A stretch of DNA of 64,000 nucleotides from Marinobacter qingdaonensis (GCF_034555935.1 NZ_JAYDCJ010000003.1:2294001-2358000), one strand, 5' to 3'. Positions 1 through 8,646 are shown, numbered from the stretch's first letter. Made by a program: numbers and translations. Notes: a model not told the origin generated them from the letters alone.

Positions 1-918
1 CAGTCGCCCGCCGGGAGCCACCAGGTCGTTGATGGACTGGTAGCCCCCCAGTGCCGTCTGGATTGCCAGCTGGGCCGGCACGTTGGCGCACAGGCGCATG
101 TTCGACAGCATCTCGATGCCTTCGATCAGGTCGGTGGCCCGGTGCTTGGCACCGCTGATGATCATCCACCCGGACCGGTAGCCGGCGGCCCGGTAGTTCT
201 TGGACAGGCCGTTGTAGGTGAAGAACAGTACGTCGTCGGCCAGGGCGGCGGTGGAGACGTGCTCGGTGCCGTCGTACAGGATCTTGTCGTAGATTTCGTC
301 CGACAGCACGATCAGGTTGTGCTGGCGTGCCAGCTCAATCACCTGTTCCAGCAGCTCCCGGGAGTAGACGGCGCCGGTCGGGTTGTTGGGGTTGATCAGG
401 ACAATGGCCCGGGTCCGGCGGGTGATCTTCTTGCGGATGTCGTCAATGTCCGGGAACCAGTTCTGGGCCTCGTCGCACCGGTAGTGCACCGGCTTGCCGC
501 TGGACAGGGTAACCGCGGCGGTCCAGAGCGGGTAGTCCGGCGCCGGGATCAGCACCTCGTCGCCGGTGTTGAGCATGGCCTGCATGGACATGACGATCAG
601 TTCGCTGACGCCGTTGCCCAGGAAGATGTCGTCGATGTCGACCTTGTCGATGCCACGCTGCTGGCAGTAATGCATCACCGCCTTGCGGGCCGAGAACAGC
701 CCCTTGGATTCCACGTAGCCCTGGGCCTGGTGCATGTTGTAGATGACGTCCTGCTGGATTTCTTCCGGAACGTCCAGTTCAAAGGCGGCCGGGTTGCCGA
801 TGTTGAGCTTCAGCACCCGGTGACCTTCTTCCTCCAGTCGACGCGCCTCCCGCAGAACCACGCCACGTATTTCATAACACACGTTATCCAGCTTGGCGGA
901 TTTGAAGTAGTTCTGCAT
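1..918 (-). CDS. alaA: Glutamate-pyruvate aminotransferase AlaA, partial (C-terminus off window)
   Basis: PLP-dependent aminotransferase that makes alanine from pyruvate and glutamate in the cytosol. The visible 306 residues begin MQNYFKSAKLDNVCYEIRG and contain the stretches NIGNPAAF, LINPNNPTGAVYS and SDEIYDKI, and the PLP-lysine region FFTYNGLSKNYRAAGYRSGW. These follow E. coli AlaA (YfbQ) almost residue for residue, including LCANVPAQ and the final TALGGYQS. The family is about 405 residues, so roughly 100 C-terminal residues lie beyond base 1. The ATG at 916-918 matches the family start. A good sigma70-like promoter sits at 977-1004 on the same strand. It is transcribed divergently from the peroxidase gene. 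Confidence 0.9.
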   Translation of the reverse strand, partial: MQNYFKSAKLDNVCYEIRGVVLREARRLEEEGHRVLKLNIGNPAAFELDVPEEIQQDVIYNMHQAQGYVESKGLFSARKAVMHYCQQRGIDKVDIDDIFLGNGVSELIVMSMQAMLNTGDEVLIPAPDYPLWTAAVTLSSGKPVHYRCDEAQNWFPDIDDIRKKITRRTRAIVLINPNNPTGAVYSRELLEQVIELARQHNLIVLSDEIYDKILYDGTEHVSTAALADDVLFFTYNGLSKNYRAAGYRSGWMIISGAKHRATDLIEGIEMLSNMRLCANVPAQLAIQTALGGYQSINDLVAPGGRL

Positions 919-976
919 AAGGCCCGAATTTCCTTGGTCTGCTGTCGAATCGAAGGTGTCTGCTCAATGGCTTTTT

Positions 977-1004
977 ATTCTAGCGGAGCAAAGGCCGGCG
1001 ACAA
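977..1004 (-). promoter_or_regulatory. Candidate sigma70 promoter of alaA
   Basis: On the minus strand TTGTCG (999-1004) is followed after 16 bases by TAGAAT (977-982), about 60 bases ahead of the alaA start. Both hexamers are close to consensus. Identified by eye only. Confidence 0.55.
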
Positions 1005-1117
1005 CAGGGGAATTATGATGAATTGTGGCGTGATGAGGCAGATTTAGCGGGCAAACCTGAAGTTTATTGGAGAAAGTCCGGGTTTCTTTCCCACTGATCT
1101 TGGTTTTTGAAAAAAGG

Positions 1118-1127
1118 TTGTGCACAA
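1118..1127. promoter_or_regulatory. Palindrome upstream of gpx, candidate operator
   Basis: TTGTGCACAA is a perfect 10-bp palindrome about 45 bases ahead of the glutathione peroxidase start, just downstream of a TTGAAA hexamer (1107-1112). Its position would suit a repressor such as the OhrR-type protein encoded two bases after gpx. No known operator consensus was matched; this is inference from symmetry and position. Confidence 0.3.
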
Positions 1128-1172
1128 TCCAATTTCCAGCAATTCAATATCGATCAAAACAAGGAGAGTCCC

Positions 1173-1658
1173 ATGGCCGAGGCCAACGTTTACGATTTCA
1201 CCGTTCGCGACATACAGGGCAATGAGAAGAGCCTGGAGGAATACCGTGGCAAGGCACTTCTGATCGTGAACACCGCCAGCAAGTGTGGTTTCACCCCCCA
1301 GTTCGAGGGCCTGCAGACGCTGCACAAGGAGTTGGGCGGGCGCGGGTTCGAGGTCCTGGGCTTTCCCTGCAACCAGTTCCTGAATCAGGACCCGGGCAAC
1401 GACGAGGCCATCAGCCAGTTCTGCAGCCTGAACTACGGCGTCGATTTCCCGATGTTTTCCAAGGTTGAAGTGAACGGTGCCGGGGCCCACCCGCTGTTCC
1501 AGTTTCTCAAGCGCGAGGCGAAAGGGTTGATGGGCTCGGAGAAAGTGAAGTGGAACTTCACCAAGTTCCTGGTCGGCCCGGATGGGCAGGTGATCCGCCG
1601 GTATCCGCCGACCGCCAAGCCCGAGGACATCCGGGCCGACATTGAGAAACTGCTGTAA
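1173..1658 (+). CDS. Glutathione peroxidase (thioredoxin-fold, BtuE/GPx family)
   Basis: A 161-residue thiol peroxidase that reduces hydrogen peroxide and organic or lipid hydroperoxides. The peroxidatic Cys38 sits in NTASKCGFTP. The family Gln is Q72 in FLNQDPG, and the Trp-Asn pair is W127-N128 in WNFTKF. Cys84 is placed where the resolving cysteine of thioredoxin-dependent GPx enzymes lies, so thioredoxin is a likelier reductant than glutathione. The reading frame is open further upstream, but the ATG at 1173 has AAGGAG eight bases ahead and matches the family N-terminus. The MarR/OhrR gene begins two bases after the stop, which implies a two-gene operon for peroxide defence. Confidence 0.93.
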   Translation: MAEANVYDFTVRDIQGNEKSLEEYRGKALLIVNTASKCGFTPQFEGLQTLHKELGGRGFEVLGFPCNQFLNQDPGNDEAISQFCSLNYGVDFPMFSKVEVNGAGAHPLFQFLKREAKGLMGSEKVKWNFTKFLVGPDGQVIRRYPPTAKPEDIRADIEKLL

Positions 1659-1660
1659 TC

Positions 1661-2125
1661 ATGGCCGACGCCGACGACCTGCTGTCACTGGACAACCAGG
1701 TCTGTTTCGCCCTGTACGCCGCCAACCGGGCGGTCACCGCCCGTTACCGGCCGTTGCTGGCCGAACTGGAGCTGACCTACCCGCAATACCTGGTGATGCT
1801 GGTGCTCTGGGAGCAGGCCCGGGCCGGGCGCAAGACCCGGGTGTCGGACCTGGGGCGGCGTTTGCGGCTGGATTCGGGCACGCTCACGCCACTGCTCAAG
1901 CGTCTGGCCGAGCGTGGTCTGCTGCTGCGCCAGCGCAGCGCTGAGGACGAGCGGGTGGTGACCCTGACCCTGACCGCCGAGGGCGAGGCTCTGAGGGCGC
2001 GCGCGCAATCGGTGCCGGAGCGCCTGCTGTGTGGGGTTGGGGTTGCGCCCGAACGGCTGCAGGCCCTCCGCCAGGAACTCAGGGCGATGCTCAGTGCTCT
2101 GGAAGGGGAGGCGCCCAGCGGGTGA
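1661..2125 (+). CDS. ohrR: OhrR-type MarR-family organic peroxide sensor
   Basis: A 154-residue winged-helix repressor. The N-terminus DNQVCFALYAANRAV and the stretch LTYPQYLVMLVLWE are typical of OhrR, where oxidation of the conserved cysteine (here Cys15) releases DNA. A second cysteine, Cys124 in RLLCGVG, lies where two-cysteine OhrR proteins (Xanthomonas type) have their disulphide partner. The recognition-helix region is LDSGTLTPLLKRL. Known OhrR proteins usually control ohr; no ohr gene is visible here and the partner is a glutathione peroxidase two bases upstream. The last 35 bases overlap the 3' end of the convergent kinase gene. Confidence 0.85.
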   Translation: MADADDLLSLDNQVCFALYAANRAVTARYRPLLAELELTYPQYLVMLVLWEQARAGRKTRVSDLGRRLRLDSGTLTPLLKRLAERGLLLRQRSAEDERVVTLTLTAEGEALRARAQSVPERLLCGVGVAPERLQALRQELRAMLSALEGEAPSG

Positions 2126-4424
2126 TGGCCGCCCGCAACTCGTCCCGGTTGTAGGGCTTGGTCACGTAATCGTTCATGCCGGCGGCGATGCAGTCCTCGC
2201 GGTCGCCCTGCATGACATTGGCGGTCACCGCGATGATGGGCAGGTCACGCCAGTTCGGGTTCTTGCGGATTCGGCGAGTGGCCTCGTAACCGTCCATGAT
2301 CGGCATCTGGCAGTCCATCAACACCAGATCATAGCGGTCGGCTTCAAGCGCCTCCAGCGCGCGCTGGCCATTCTCCGCATGATCGACCTGATGGCCCAGT
2401 TTTTTCAGCAGGCTGCTGGCCACCATCTGATTGACCTGATTGTCCTCGACCAGCAGGATTTTCAGGGTGGCCTGTGTGGTCGCCGGGGTCAGGGTTGGAA
2501 TCGGCTGGACCTCGGTGTCCTCCCGCAGGATGCCGACCACCCGGCACAGGCATCGATACAGTTCATCCCGCCGCAGCGGCAGGGACAGGAACTGGTGGCT
2601 GGCGCCACTCCGGTTCGAGGTTCCGGTGGCATTGGCCAGAATAACCCCTTCACCTTGCCAGCCTTGCGCCAGGTCGGGCGCCGGATTGTCGCCGTTCTCC
2701 GCCATGGCTATCAAAACGCCGCCCTGGTCGTCCTCGGGTTCCCACACCGGGATACGCCAGGCCCTCAGTTGCCGTTCGATGGGGGAGCGATGGGCATTGC
2801 CGGGGCCGATCACCAGGGTTACCCCGATATTTCGAAGCCGCGCCGCGACCTTGGGCAACTCGTCCCGACTGCTGTCCTCGTGCATGGGCAAAGGCAGGGT
2901 CACCGTAAAGTGGGTGCCACGGCCCTGACGGGAATCCACCAGAATCTGACCGTGCATGCGTTCCACCAGCTGCCGACACAGGGTCAGGCCCAGACCGGTA
3001 CCGCCGTAGAGGCGCGTGGTCTCGGCATCGGCCTGGGAGAAGGGTGAGAAGATCTTGTGCAGGGCCTCGGACGACATGCCGATACCCGTGTCGATGACAT
3101 CCAGGCGCAGGCTGCCGTCGGCGTAGCTGGCCTTGATGAAGACCGAACCCTCGTCGGTAAACTTGATGGCGTTGCTGAGCAGGTTGTTGAGGATCTGGCG
3201 GGTGCGGGTCGGGTCGCCCAAGAAGCTTTCGGGCAGGGCCGGATCGATCTCGTTCACCAGTTCGATGTTTTTGCGCCGGGCCTGCTGGGCGTGCAGGGTT
3301 GCCGATTCCTCGATCAGGTTGCGCATGCTGAAGGGAATGTTTTCCAGACTCAGCTTGCCGGCCTCGACCTTGGAGATGTCGAGGATGTCGTTGAGCAGCC
3401 CCAGCAGGCTTTCACCGGCGTTGAAGGCGACCTCCAGCCGGTCGCGCAGGGTCGGGTCCAGATTGCCCTCCAGGGCCAGGCCCAGCATCCCGAGCACGCC
3501 GTTCAGGGGCGTGCGGATCTCGTGACTCATGCTGGCGAGGAAGTTGGCCCGGGCCCGAGCCCGGCGCATGGCGTCTTCCTTGGCCTTGATCAGGGCGCGG
3601 TTGCTCCGTTGCAGGGCCTCGTTCTTCTCGGAGATCTCCCGGGTCCGGTCGTCGACTTCCTGTTCCAGCTGGGACGAGTAATTTTTCATGGCCGTCTCGG
3701 CCGTGCGCAGCTGGGCCAGGCTGGAATCGATGGTTTCCAGGTGCTGGTTGATGATGCCGACCATGGTGCCGATTTCATCTTCCTGGTGGTTCGCCGGCAC
3801 CGGCAGGCGCACCTTTTCCGGAGAGCTGGCCTTGACCTGGCCCAGGGCGCTGATCACGTTCAGCATCGGCCGGGTCAGCACCAGGTAGAAAATACCGAGC
3901 AGGGCCGCGGTCAGGATCAGGCTTTTCAGCAGGCCGCTGACCAGGGTGTAACTGGCCCGTTCCAGGAACTGCAGGCCGTAATGGTAGGTGTCGATGGTGA
4001 CGATGAGCTGGCCCAGGGGCAGATCTTCCAGCTGCGGCACCCGAAGCTCCTGGCTGAACACCCGGCTGGCCTCGAACAGCAGGTCGCTGATCCGTCGGTA
4101 GGGGGAATCGGGGCTGCTCTGACTCGCCGCGGCCATGGTCTGGCCGTCGTTGTCGATGATTCGCGCGTCGATGGTGGCAGGGTGGCGGAGCAGACCGTCG
4201 AGCAGCTCCTCGGCGAGCCGGACATCGATGTTGTAGGCAATCTGGGACGCCGGGCTCACGCTGATGTCGATCAGGGCGTGAATTTCCTCTTCCATGGACT
4301 GCCGGGCGTTGAAATAGTCCAGGGTAATCTGGATGACGTTGAGCACCAGCCCCAGGGCCATGGCGACCAGAACGGTGTCACGGGTCAGGCGAAAAGAGAG
4401 GCGTTTCCGGAAACCTTTGATCAC
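2091..4424 (-). CDS. Hybrid sensor histidine kinase with pseudo-receiver and receiver domains
   Basis: A 777-residue inner-membrane kinase. It has a TM segment at about 15-37, a periplasmic sensor region (38-160), a second TM (about 161-183), a HAMP/coiled-coil linker, and the HisKA phospho-acceptor His301 in SMSHEIRTPLN. The ATPase domain has an N box near 413-422, DTGIGM (445-450) and GGTGLGL (474-480). A C-terminal receiver starts at ILLVEDN (656), with Asp704 in LMDCQMP and Lys756. Between them, residues 528-630 look like a receiver that has lost its acidic pocket. There is no HPt domain, so a separate phosphotransfer protein is needed. The unknown membrane protein lies 53 bases upstream on the same strand. 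The ligand cannot be inferred. Confidence 0.9.
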   Translation of the reverse strand: MIKGFRKRLSFRLTRDTVLVAMALGLVLNVIQITLDYFNARQSMEEEIHALIDISVSPASQIAYNIDVRLAEELLDGLLRHPATIDARIIDNDGQTMAAASQSSPDSPYRRISDLLFEASRVFSQELRVPQLEDLPLGQLIVTIDTYHYGLQFLERASYTLVSGLLKSLILTAALLGIFYLVLTRPMLNVISALGQVKASSPEKVRLPVPANHQEDEIGTMVGIINQHLETIDSSLAQLRTAETAMKNYSSQLEQEVDDRTREISEKNEALQRSNRALIKAKEDAMRRARARANFLASMSHEIRTPLNGVLGMLGLALEGNLDPTLRDRLEVAFNAGESLLGLLNDILDISKVEAGKLSLENIPFSMRNLIEESATLHAQQARRKNIELVNEIDPALPESFLGDPTRTRQILNNLLSNAIKFTDEGSVFIKASYADGSLRLDVIDTGIGMSSEALHKIFSPFSQADAETTRLYGGTGLGLTLCRQLVERMHGQILVDSRQGRGTHFTVTLPLPMHEDSSRDELPKVAARLRNIGVTLVIGPGNAHRSPIERQLRAWRIPVWEPEDDQGGVLIAMAENGDNPAPDLAQGWQGEGVILANATGTSNRSGASHQFLSLPLRRDELYRCLCRVVGILREDTEVQPIPTLTPATTQATLKILLVEDNQVNQMVASSLLKKLGHQVDHAENGQRALEALEADRYDLVLMDCQMPIMDGYEATRRIRKNPNWRDLPIIAVTANVMQGDREDCIAAGMNDYVTKPYNRDELRAAITRWAPPLPEH

Positions 4425-4477
4425 GAGTACCTACTGTCCCTGGCTCGGATAATGCGGACCTGCTCGGCGGTCCGGCG

Positions 4478-5254
4478 TTAATCGTCGTAGTCGGCCTTTT
4501 TCTTCTTGAACTCTTCGTCGTGCAGGAAGGTATCCCACTCGCGGTCCAGCTTGGCCTGGGATTCGGTACTGGCGGTATCCTTGCCCTCGGCGTCCATGGC
4601 TTCCAGTTCCTTGATGCGGGTCCGGAAGCTCTTGACCGCCTTCATGGCCAGGGGGTTGTCCCGGGACTTGCCCATTTCGGTGCTGGCCAGGTGGTACGCG
4701 TGAATGGCCTTGCGGAGCTGGTTTTGACGCACGTAATCCCGGGCCTGGAACACATGCAGGTCGGCGTGGGTCTTGTGCACCAGAAACAGCACGTACTTGA
4801 GGTTCTTCTTGGCGGTCGCGGCGTCGATCTTGCCGCTCTTGTGCATGCCCTCGATCATCTTGAACAGATTCTGCAGCAGTTCCTTGACGTAATTGGACTT
4901 TTCCGCGGAATCGATCTTGACCGGGGAGCGGGTATCCTGCTTTTCCAGTACCTGGGTCTTGAGCTGCTGGCTGGCTTCCTGCCACTGTTTGATCGGAAGG
5001 TCGGCTTTCAGGCTGGCCAGCTGCGCGCAAGCGTCTTCCTGGCGCTTGATCAGCAGCAGCTTGAGATCGGTGGTCAGATACTGGCCGGGAATCTCGCTCA
5101 GCAGGCGGTCGGCGCGGTTGTAGGCGTCCTGCTGTGCGGTGATCTTCCGACCGCGCTCAATGCGGGCGCGCTCGCGCATCTGGCTCAGGACAATGATGAC
5201 GATGGATACCGTCACGACGGCGGCCAGGATGATTACGATGGTGATGGCGTCCAT
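4478..5254 (-). CDS. Unknown membrane-anchored helical protein upstream of the hybrid kinase
   Basis: A 258-residue protein that I do not recognise. It has one N-terminal TM segment (about residues 3-25, AITIVIILAAVVTVSIVIIV). A long, highly charged, helix-rich cytoplasmic part follows, containing KELLQNLFKMIEGM and ARDYVRQNQLRKAIHAYHLA, the latter suggestive of a TPR-like helical hairpin. The C-terminus, DEEFKKKKADYDD, is strongly charged. I chose the ATG at 5254; the frame is open to a TTG at 5290 but neither start has a good Shine-Dalgarno. It precedes the kinase by 53 bases on the same strand, so cotranscription is likely. A role in that signalling pathway would be a guess. Confidence 0.7.
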   Translation of the reverse strand: MDAITIVIILAAVVTVSIVIIVLSQMRERARIERGRKITAQQDAYNRADRLLSEIPGQYLTTDLKLLLIKRQEDACAQLASLKADLPIKQWQEASQQLKTQVLEKQDTRSPVKIDSAEKSNYVKELLQNLFKMIEGMHKSGKIDAATAKKNLKYVLFLVHKTHADLHVFQARDYVRQNQLRKAIHAYHLASTEMGKSRDNPLAMKAVKSFRTRIKELEAMDAEGKDTASTESQAKLDREWDTFLHDEEFKKKKADYDD

Positions 5255-5504
5255 TGTGTCTGCTACAGCTCCGGCTACTGGATCCAACAACGTCGGGCAG
5301 ATTCTTGCCCCAAGATCCCGATAATATTCAGCAAGTCGGTGAAAGCCTAGCAGAAATACCGTGCTGAATCCGTTCCGAAATGTGAATGTTGCAAATATCT
5401 ATTTATTTCGTGAATGCGCGTGCTTCTGTATATTGGTCTGATGAATAAAAGTCTGGGGCAGGTTGCTGCAACCGGCCCGCGATGACGTGCAAAAGGAGCG
5501 ACCC

Positions 5505-6515
5505 ATGGATGTATCCCGCGTTGATCTGAACCTGCTGGTGTACCTCGACGTCCTGCTGCGGGAGCGCAATGTAACCAAGGCCGCCAACCATCTGGGCATC
5601 ACCCAGCCGGCCATGAGCAATGGCCTGCGGCGGTTGCGGGACCTGTTCAACGATCCGCTGCTGGTCCGGACCAGCGAGGGGATGACCGCCACCGAGCGGG
5701 GCCGGGAGCTGCAGCCGCTGGTGCGTGGCATCCTCTCGGACATCGAGCAGGCGGTGCAGGAGAAGACGCCGTTTTCGGCGCTGGAAAGCCACCGGGTGTT
5801 TCGGATCATGGCCAGTGACTATGCCGAATCCTGCCTGATGCCCCGGGTGCTGCGCCGCATTCGCCAGGAGGCGCCCCACGTCACCCTGGACGTGCTCACC
5901 CCCAGTGACGTCAGTTTCCTGGACGTCGAGCAGGGCCGATTGGACATGGCCATCAACCGGTTCGATAAAATCCCCCAGTCGTTTCATCAGAAAACCCTCT
6001 GGACCGAGTATTTCGCCTGCCTGATGAACGCCCGCAACCCGATTCTCAAGGAACCGTTCACCCTGGATACCTACCTGGACGCCAGCCATATCTGGGTCAG
6101 CAAGACCGGGTTCGGGGTTGGGGTCGGGGTAAATCCGAAGGATGTCCAGCGACTGGGTTGGGTGGATGAGGCGCTGTCGCGGATGGGCCGCAAGCGCCAG
6201 ATCTCGGTATTCACCCGGCACTACCAGGTGGCCATGCTGCTGGCCGAGCAGCACGATCTGATTGCGACCCTGCCGTCCCGGGCCGCCTGGCTGCAAAAGG
6301 ACAACGGCAATCTGGTGGTTAAGGTGCCGCCGTTCGAAATTCCACCGTTTGAATTGAAGATGGCCTGGAGCCCGCTGTTGCAGCACAACACCGATCACCA
6401 GTGGCTACGCAAGCTGATCGCCGAGGTGGCCAGCGAGGTGGACGACGAGTTTGCCCCGTTCGGTGCCCGGTTCGAGGGTGCCGAGGCACCCCAGGCCCAT
6501 CACTCAGAGCGGTAG
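5505..6515 (+). CDS. LysR-family transcriptional regulator
   Basis: A 336-residue LysR-type regulator. The N-terminal winged helix covers about residues 5-65, with the recognition segment VTKAANHLGITQPAMSNGLRRLR. The substrate-binding domain of the periplasmic-binding-protein fold follows (about 90-300). The effector is not evident. The ATG at 5505 has AAGGAG nine bases ahead and gives the usual MDVSRVDLNLLVYLD start. There is no divergent gene with an obvious shared operator, since the gene upstream is transcribed away after a 250-bp gap, so its target may lie elsewhere. The 3' end overlaps the convergent GNAT gene by 12 bases. The tail after about residue 305 (acidic, then APFGARFEG...) is longer than usual. 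Confidence 0.88.
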   Translation: MDVSRVDLNLLVYLDVLLRERNVTKAANHLGITQPAMSNGLRRLRDLFNDPLLVRTSEGMTATERGRELQPLVRGILSDIEQAVQEKTPFSALESHRVFRIMASDYAESCLMPRVLRRIRQEAPHVTLDVLTPSDVSFLDVEQGRLDMAINRFDKIPQSFHQKTLWTEYFACLMNARNPILKEPFTLDTYLDASHIWVSKTGFGVGVGVNPKDVQRLGWVDEALSRMGRKRQISVFTRHYQVAMLLAEQHDLIATLPSRAAWLQKDNGNLVVKVPPFEIPPFELKMAWSPLLQHNTDHQWLRKLIAEVASEVDDEFAPFGARFEGAEAPQAHHSER

Positions 6516-7469
6516 TTCGCGCAGTTCCAGGGAGCTGCGGCCGGCGTCCCACATGCGCTGGAAGGACTCCGCCAGCAGCTTGACCCGGCCCGGGTCGGAA
6601 AACTTGGCGAAGCCGGCGGGTTTGAAGAAATCGTGGCGGTACACCAGGCCCTCGCGGTCGGCCAGCAGGAAGGGCTGATCATCCACCGGGGAGTCGGTGT
6701 TGACCAGTCGCAATTCGATGCGGCTGGGCAGCCGTCGCATCAGTTCCACCAATTGATGCCGCCGCTTGACCAGGGGCGTGTCGTCGTGAATCAGCAACCG
6801 CACCTCGCTCAGCCGGTGGCGTCGGGCCAGGGCGGAGATCAGTTCCCGGAACCGGTGCCGGTCATACAGGTCGTGGTCGAGCAACCGGTCGTACAGCCAC
6901 AGCCGCTGGCTGGCCTGGCCCGTCACCGAGTCGATCAGCTTGAGCTGGCGCTGCTCGTCGGTGAACAGCCAGGATTCGGTGTCCTCGCCCAGGACCATGG
7001 CTTTGGGGTGCTGGCCGATGGTCTCGGCCAGCAGGCTGGGCGCCAGACTGCGCATATCCACGTGGGGGATGCCGGCGTCGTCGTAGACCTCGGAGCAGAC
7101 GTGAAAGCCGGAGCGCTGGTAGAACTCGATGGCGTGCACCTGGGCCGACAACTTGAGCTCGTCGAACTGGCCATCCGCCTCGGCGACCAGGTGTTGCAGC
7201 AGGGCCTCGCCAACACCGCGGCCGCGAAACCCCGGAAGAATGGCCATGCGGCCAATGTGACCGGTTTCACCCAGGGCTGAAAACATCCGGGCGGTGCCGA
7301 CCGGGGTATTGTCCGGCAAGACTGCCAGGTAATGGTCGGCGATCTCGTCAGTGTCGTCCCACTCCAGTTCCGGCGGCACCTTCTGTTCGTCAATGAACAC
7401 CCGTTGGCGGATGTCACGGATGTGCCCCGGCGCCAGTTGCCAGCTGTACTTCCTGAATTTCAGTCTCAT
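6504..7469 (-). CDS. GNAT acetyltransferase fused to a conserved C-terminal domain
   Basis: A 321-residue two-part protein. Residues 1-145 form a GNAT N-acetyltransferase, with the acetyl-CoA loop in ILPGFRGRGVGEALLQHLV and the family ending YQRSGFHVCSEVY. After a linker, residues 175-321 form a separate alpha/beta domain (SEVRLLIHDDTPLVKRR, then IELRLVNTD, then FLLADREGLVYR) that reminds me of phospholipase-D-like folds but lacks a clear HxKxxxxD motif. The substrate is unknown. It lies 9 bases downstream of roxA on the same strand, so the two are probably cotranscribed. The start ATG at 7469 fits the GNAT family. Confidence 0.82.
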   Translation of the reverse strand: MRLKFRKYSWQLAPGHIRDIRQRVFIDEQKVPPELEWDDTDEIADHYLAVLPDNTPVGTARMFSALGETGHIGRMAILPGFRGRGVGEALLQHLVAEADGQFDELKLSAQVHAIEFYQRSGFHVCSEVYDDAGIPHVDMRSLAPSLLAETIGQHPKAMVLGEDTESWLFTDEQRQLKLIDSVTGQASQRLWLYDRLLDHDLYDRHRFRELISALARRHRLSEVRLLIHDDTPLVKRRHQLVELMRRLPSRIELRLVNTDSPVDDQPFLLADREGLVYRHDFFKPAGFAKFSDPGRVKLLAESFQRMWDAGRSSLELRELPL

Positions 7470-7478
7470 CGCGAACGG

Positions 7479-8630
7479 TTATTCGAAGTAGATCGAACCC
7501 TGATTATACAACGTGCACAGCAATCCCAGCAGTGCCTCGTCGTCGGCGAAGGTCGCCAGTTCGGCCATGTCGATGCGGGCACCCTGGCACATCAGGGGCG
7601 CCAGCGGGCGGGCGTCGCCGCGCAGCAGGTATTGCTCACCGTCGACAAAGAGCGCGGTTTCCTCGCCCAGTTCGTGATAGGCAAAGCGGGAGCCCTCGTT
7701 CCAGCGCAGCTGTTCTCCGGCCCGGATGGCCTCGGCCAGGTCAGCCACAGTGGCGGGCTCCTCGGTGGGCACCACGATATCGAGGTTCTTGGGGGCGGTG
7801 GTGTACTGCCCGAACCACAGCGCCAACTGGCGCTTGTCGGCCAACTTTTCCCGCAGCACGGCGGCGAGTTTCTCGATCACCTCGGGCTGGATGGTGCCGG
7901 GATTATCCTGAACCTGAAGGTCGGGGTCGGGCAGATGGTCGCTGGCGTCGGCCTGGCTGCACAAGAAATCGCTGAAGCCAGTGAGCAGGTCGTCGATGGT
8001 GGGCGCCCGGAACCCGATGGACAGGGTGATGCAATCGTCCTCGGCAACCCCGTGGTGGCCGACGCCCGGCGGCAGGTAAAGCATGTCGCCCGGGGCCAGG
8101 GTCACGGTTTCCTCACCGTCCCAGCTGCTCAGGATGCGCAGGGGGGTGCCTTCGACCCGGGGGGAGGTATGGTCGCAGTGACCACCAAAGGTCCAGCGCC
8201 GATGGCCCTGGGCCTGCAGCAGGAAGACGTCGTACTGGTCGTAATGGGGGCCGACGCTGCCACCTTTGGGCGCGTAGCTGGCCATGATGTCATCCAGGCG
8301 CCAGTTCGGAATGAAACGAAAAGGCTCCAGCAGGTCGGCGACGTCCGGCACCCAGTGGTCCAGGCCCTGTACCAGCAGGGTCCAGTCCTGCTCGGGCAGC
8401 TGGCTGAAGCGTTCGGCCGGGAAGGGGCCGTTGTGCAACTGCCAGGGTTTGCCGTCGTCATTCTCGATGACGATCCGTGACTCGACGCCTTCCTCGCACG
8501 CCAGCCCGGCCAGTTCGTCCGGGCTGACCGGCGATTGCAGCCCGGGAAACGCCTGGCGAATGACCAGCGGTTTTTTCTGCCAGTAATCGCGCAGAAATTC
8601 TGAGGCTGTCAGTCCGCCCAGCAATTCCAT
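7479..8630 (-). CDS. roxA: Ribosomal protein uL16 arginine 3-hydroxylase (cupin/JmjC oxygenase)
   Basis: A 383-residue Fe(II)/2-oxoglutarate-dependent oxygenase of the YcfD/RoxA family, which hydroxylates an arginine of 50S protein L16. The iron ligands are visible as H129-x-D131 in GPHYDQYDVFL and the distal histidine in PPGVGHHGVAEDD (H192/H193). These match the spacing of E. coli YcfD (H125, D127, H187). Residues 270-383 form the C-terminal dimerisation and winged-helix part typical of the family. It stands 16 bases after purB and 9 before the GNAT gene, all minus strand, as in Pseudomonas where the homologue is also next to purB. Confidence 0.9.
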   Translation of the reverse strand: MELLGGLTASEFLRDYWQKKPLVIRQAFPGLQSPVSPDELAGLACEEGVESRIVIENDDGKPWQLHNGPFPAERFSQLPEQDWTLLVQGLDHWVPDVADLLEPFRFIPNWRLDDIMASYAPKGGSVGPHYDQYDVFLLQAQGHRRWTFGGHCDHTSPRVEGTPLRILSSWDGEETVTLAPGDMLYLPPGVGHHGVAEDDCITLSIGFRAPTIDDLLTGFSDFLCSQADASDHLPDPDLQVQDNPGTIQPEVIEKLAAVLREKLADKRQLALWFGQYTTAPKNLDIVVPTEEPATVADLAEAIRAGEQLRWNEGSRFAYHELGEETALFVDGEQYLLRGDARPLAPLMCQGARIDMAELATFADDEALLGLLCTLYNQGSIYFE

Positions 8631-8646
8631 GAGTCCACTCCTGCCG

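Noticed and set aside
2091..2125. 35-bp overlap of ohrR and kinase as a sign of a frameshift
   Set aside because: Both proteins end normally for their families; it is a simple convergent overlap.
3057..4481. 474-residue plus-strand open frame across the histidine kinase
   Set aside because: The kinase on the minus strand has all catalytic motifs; the plus frame is its shadow.
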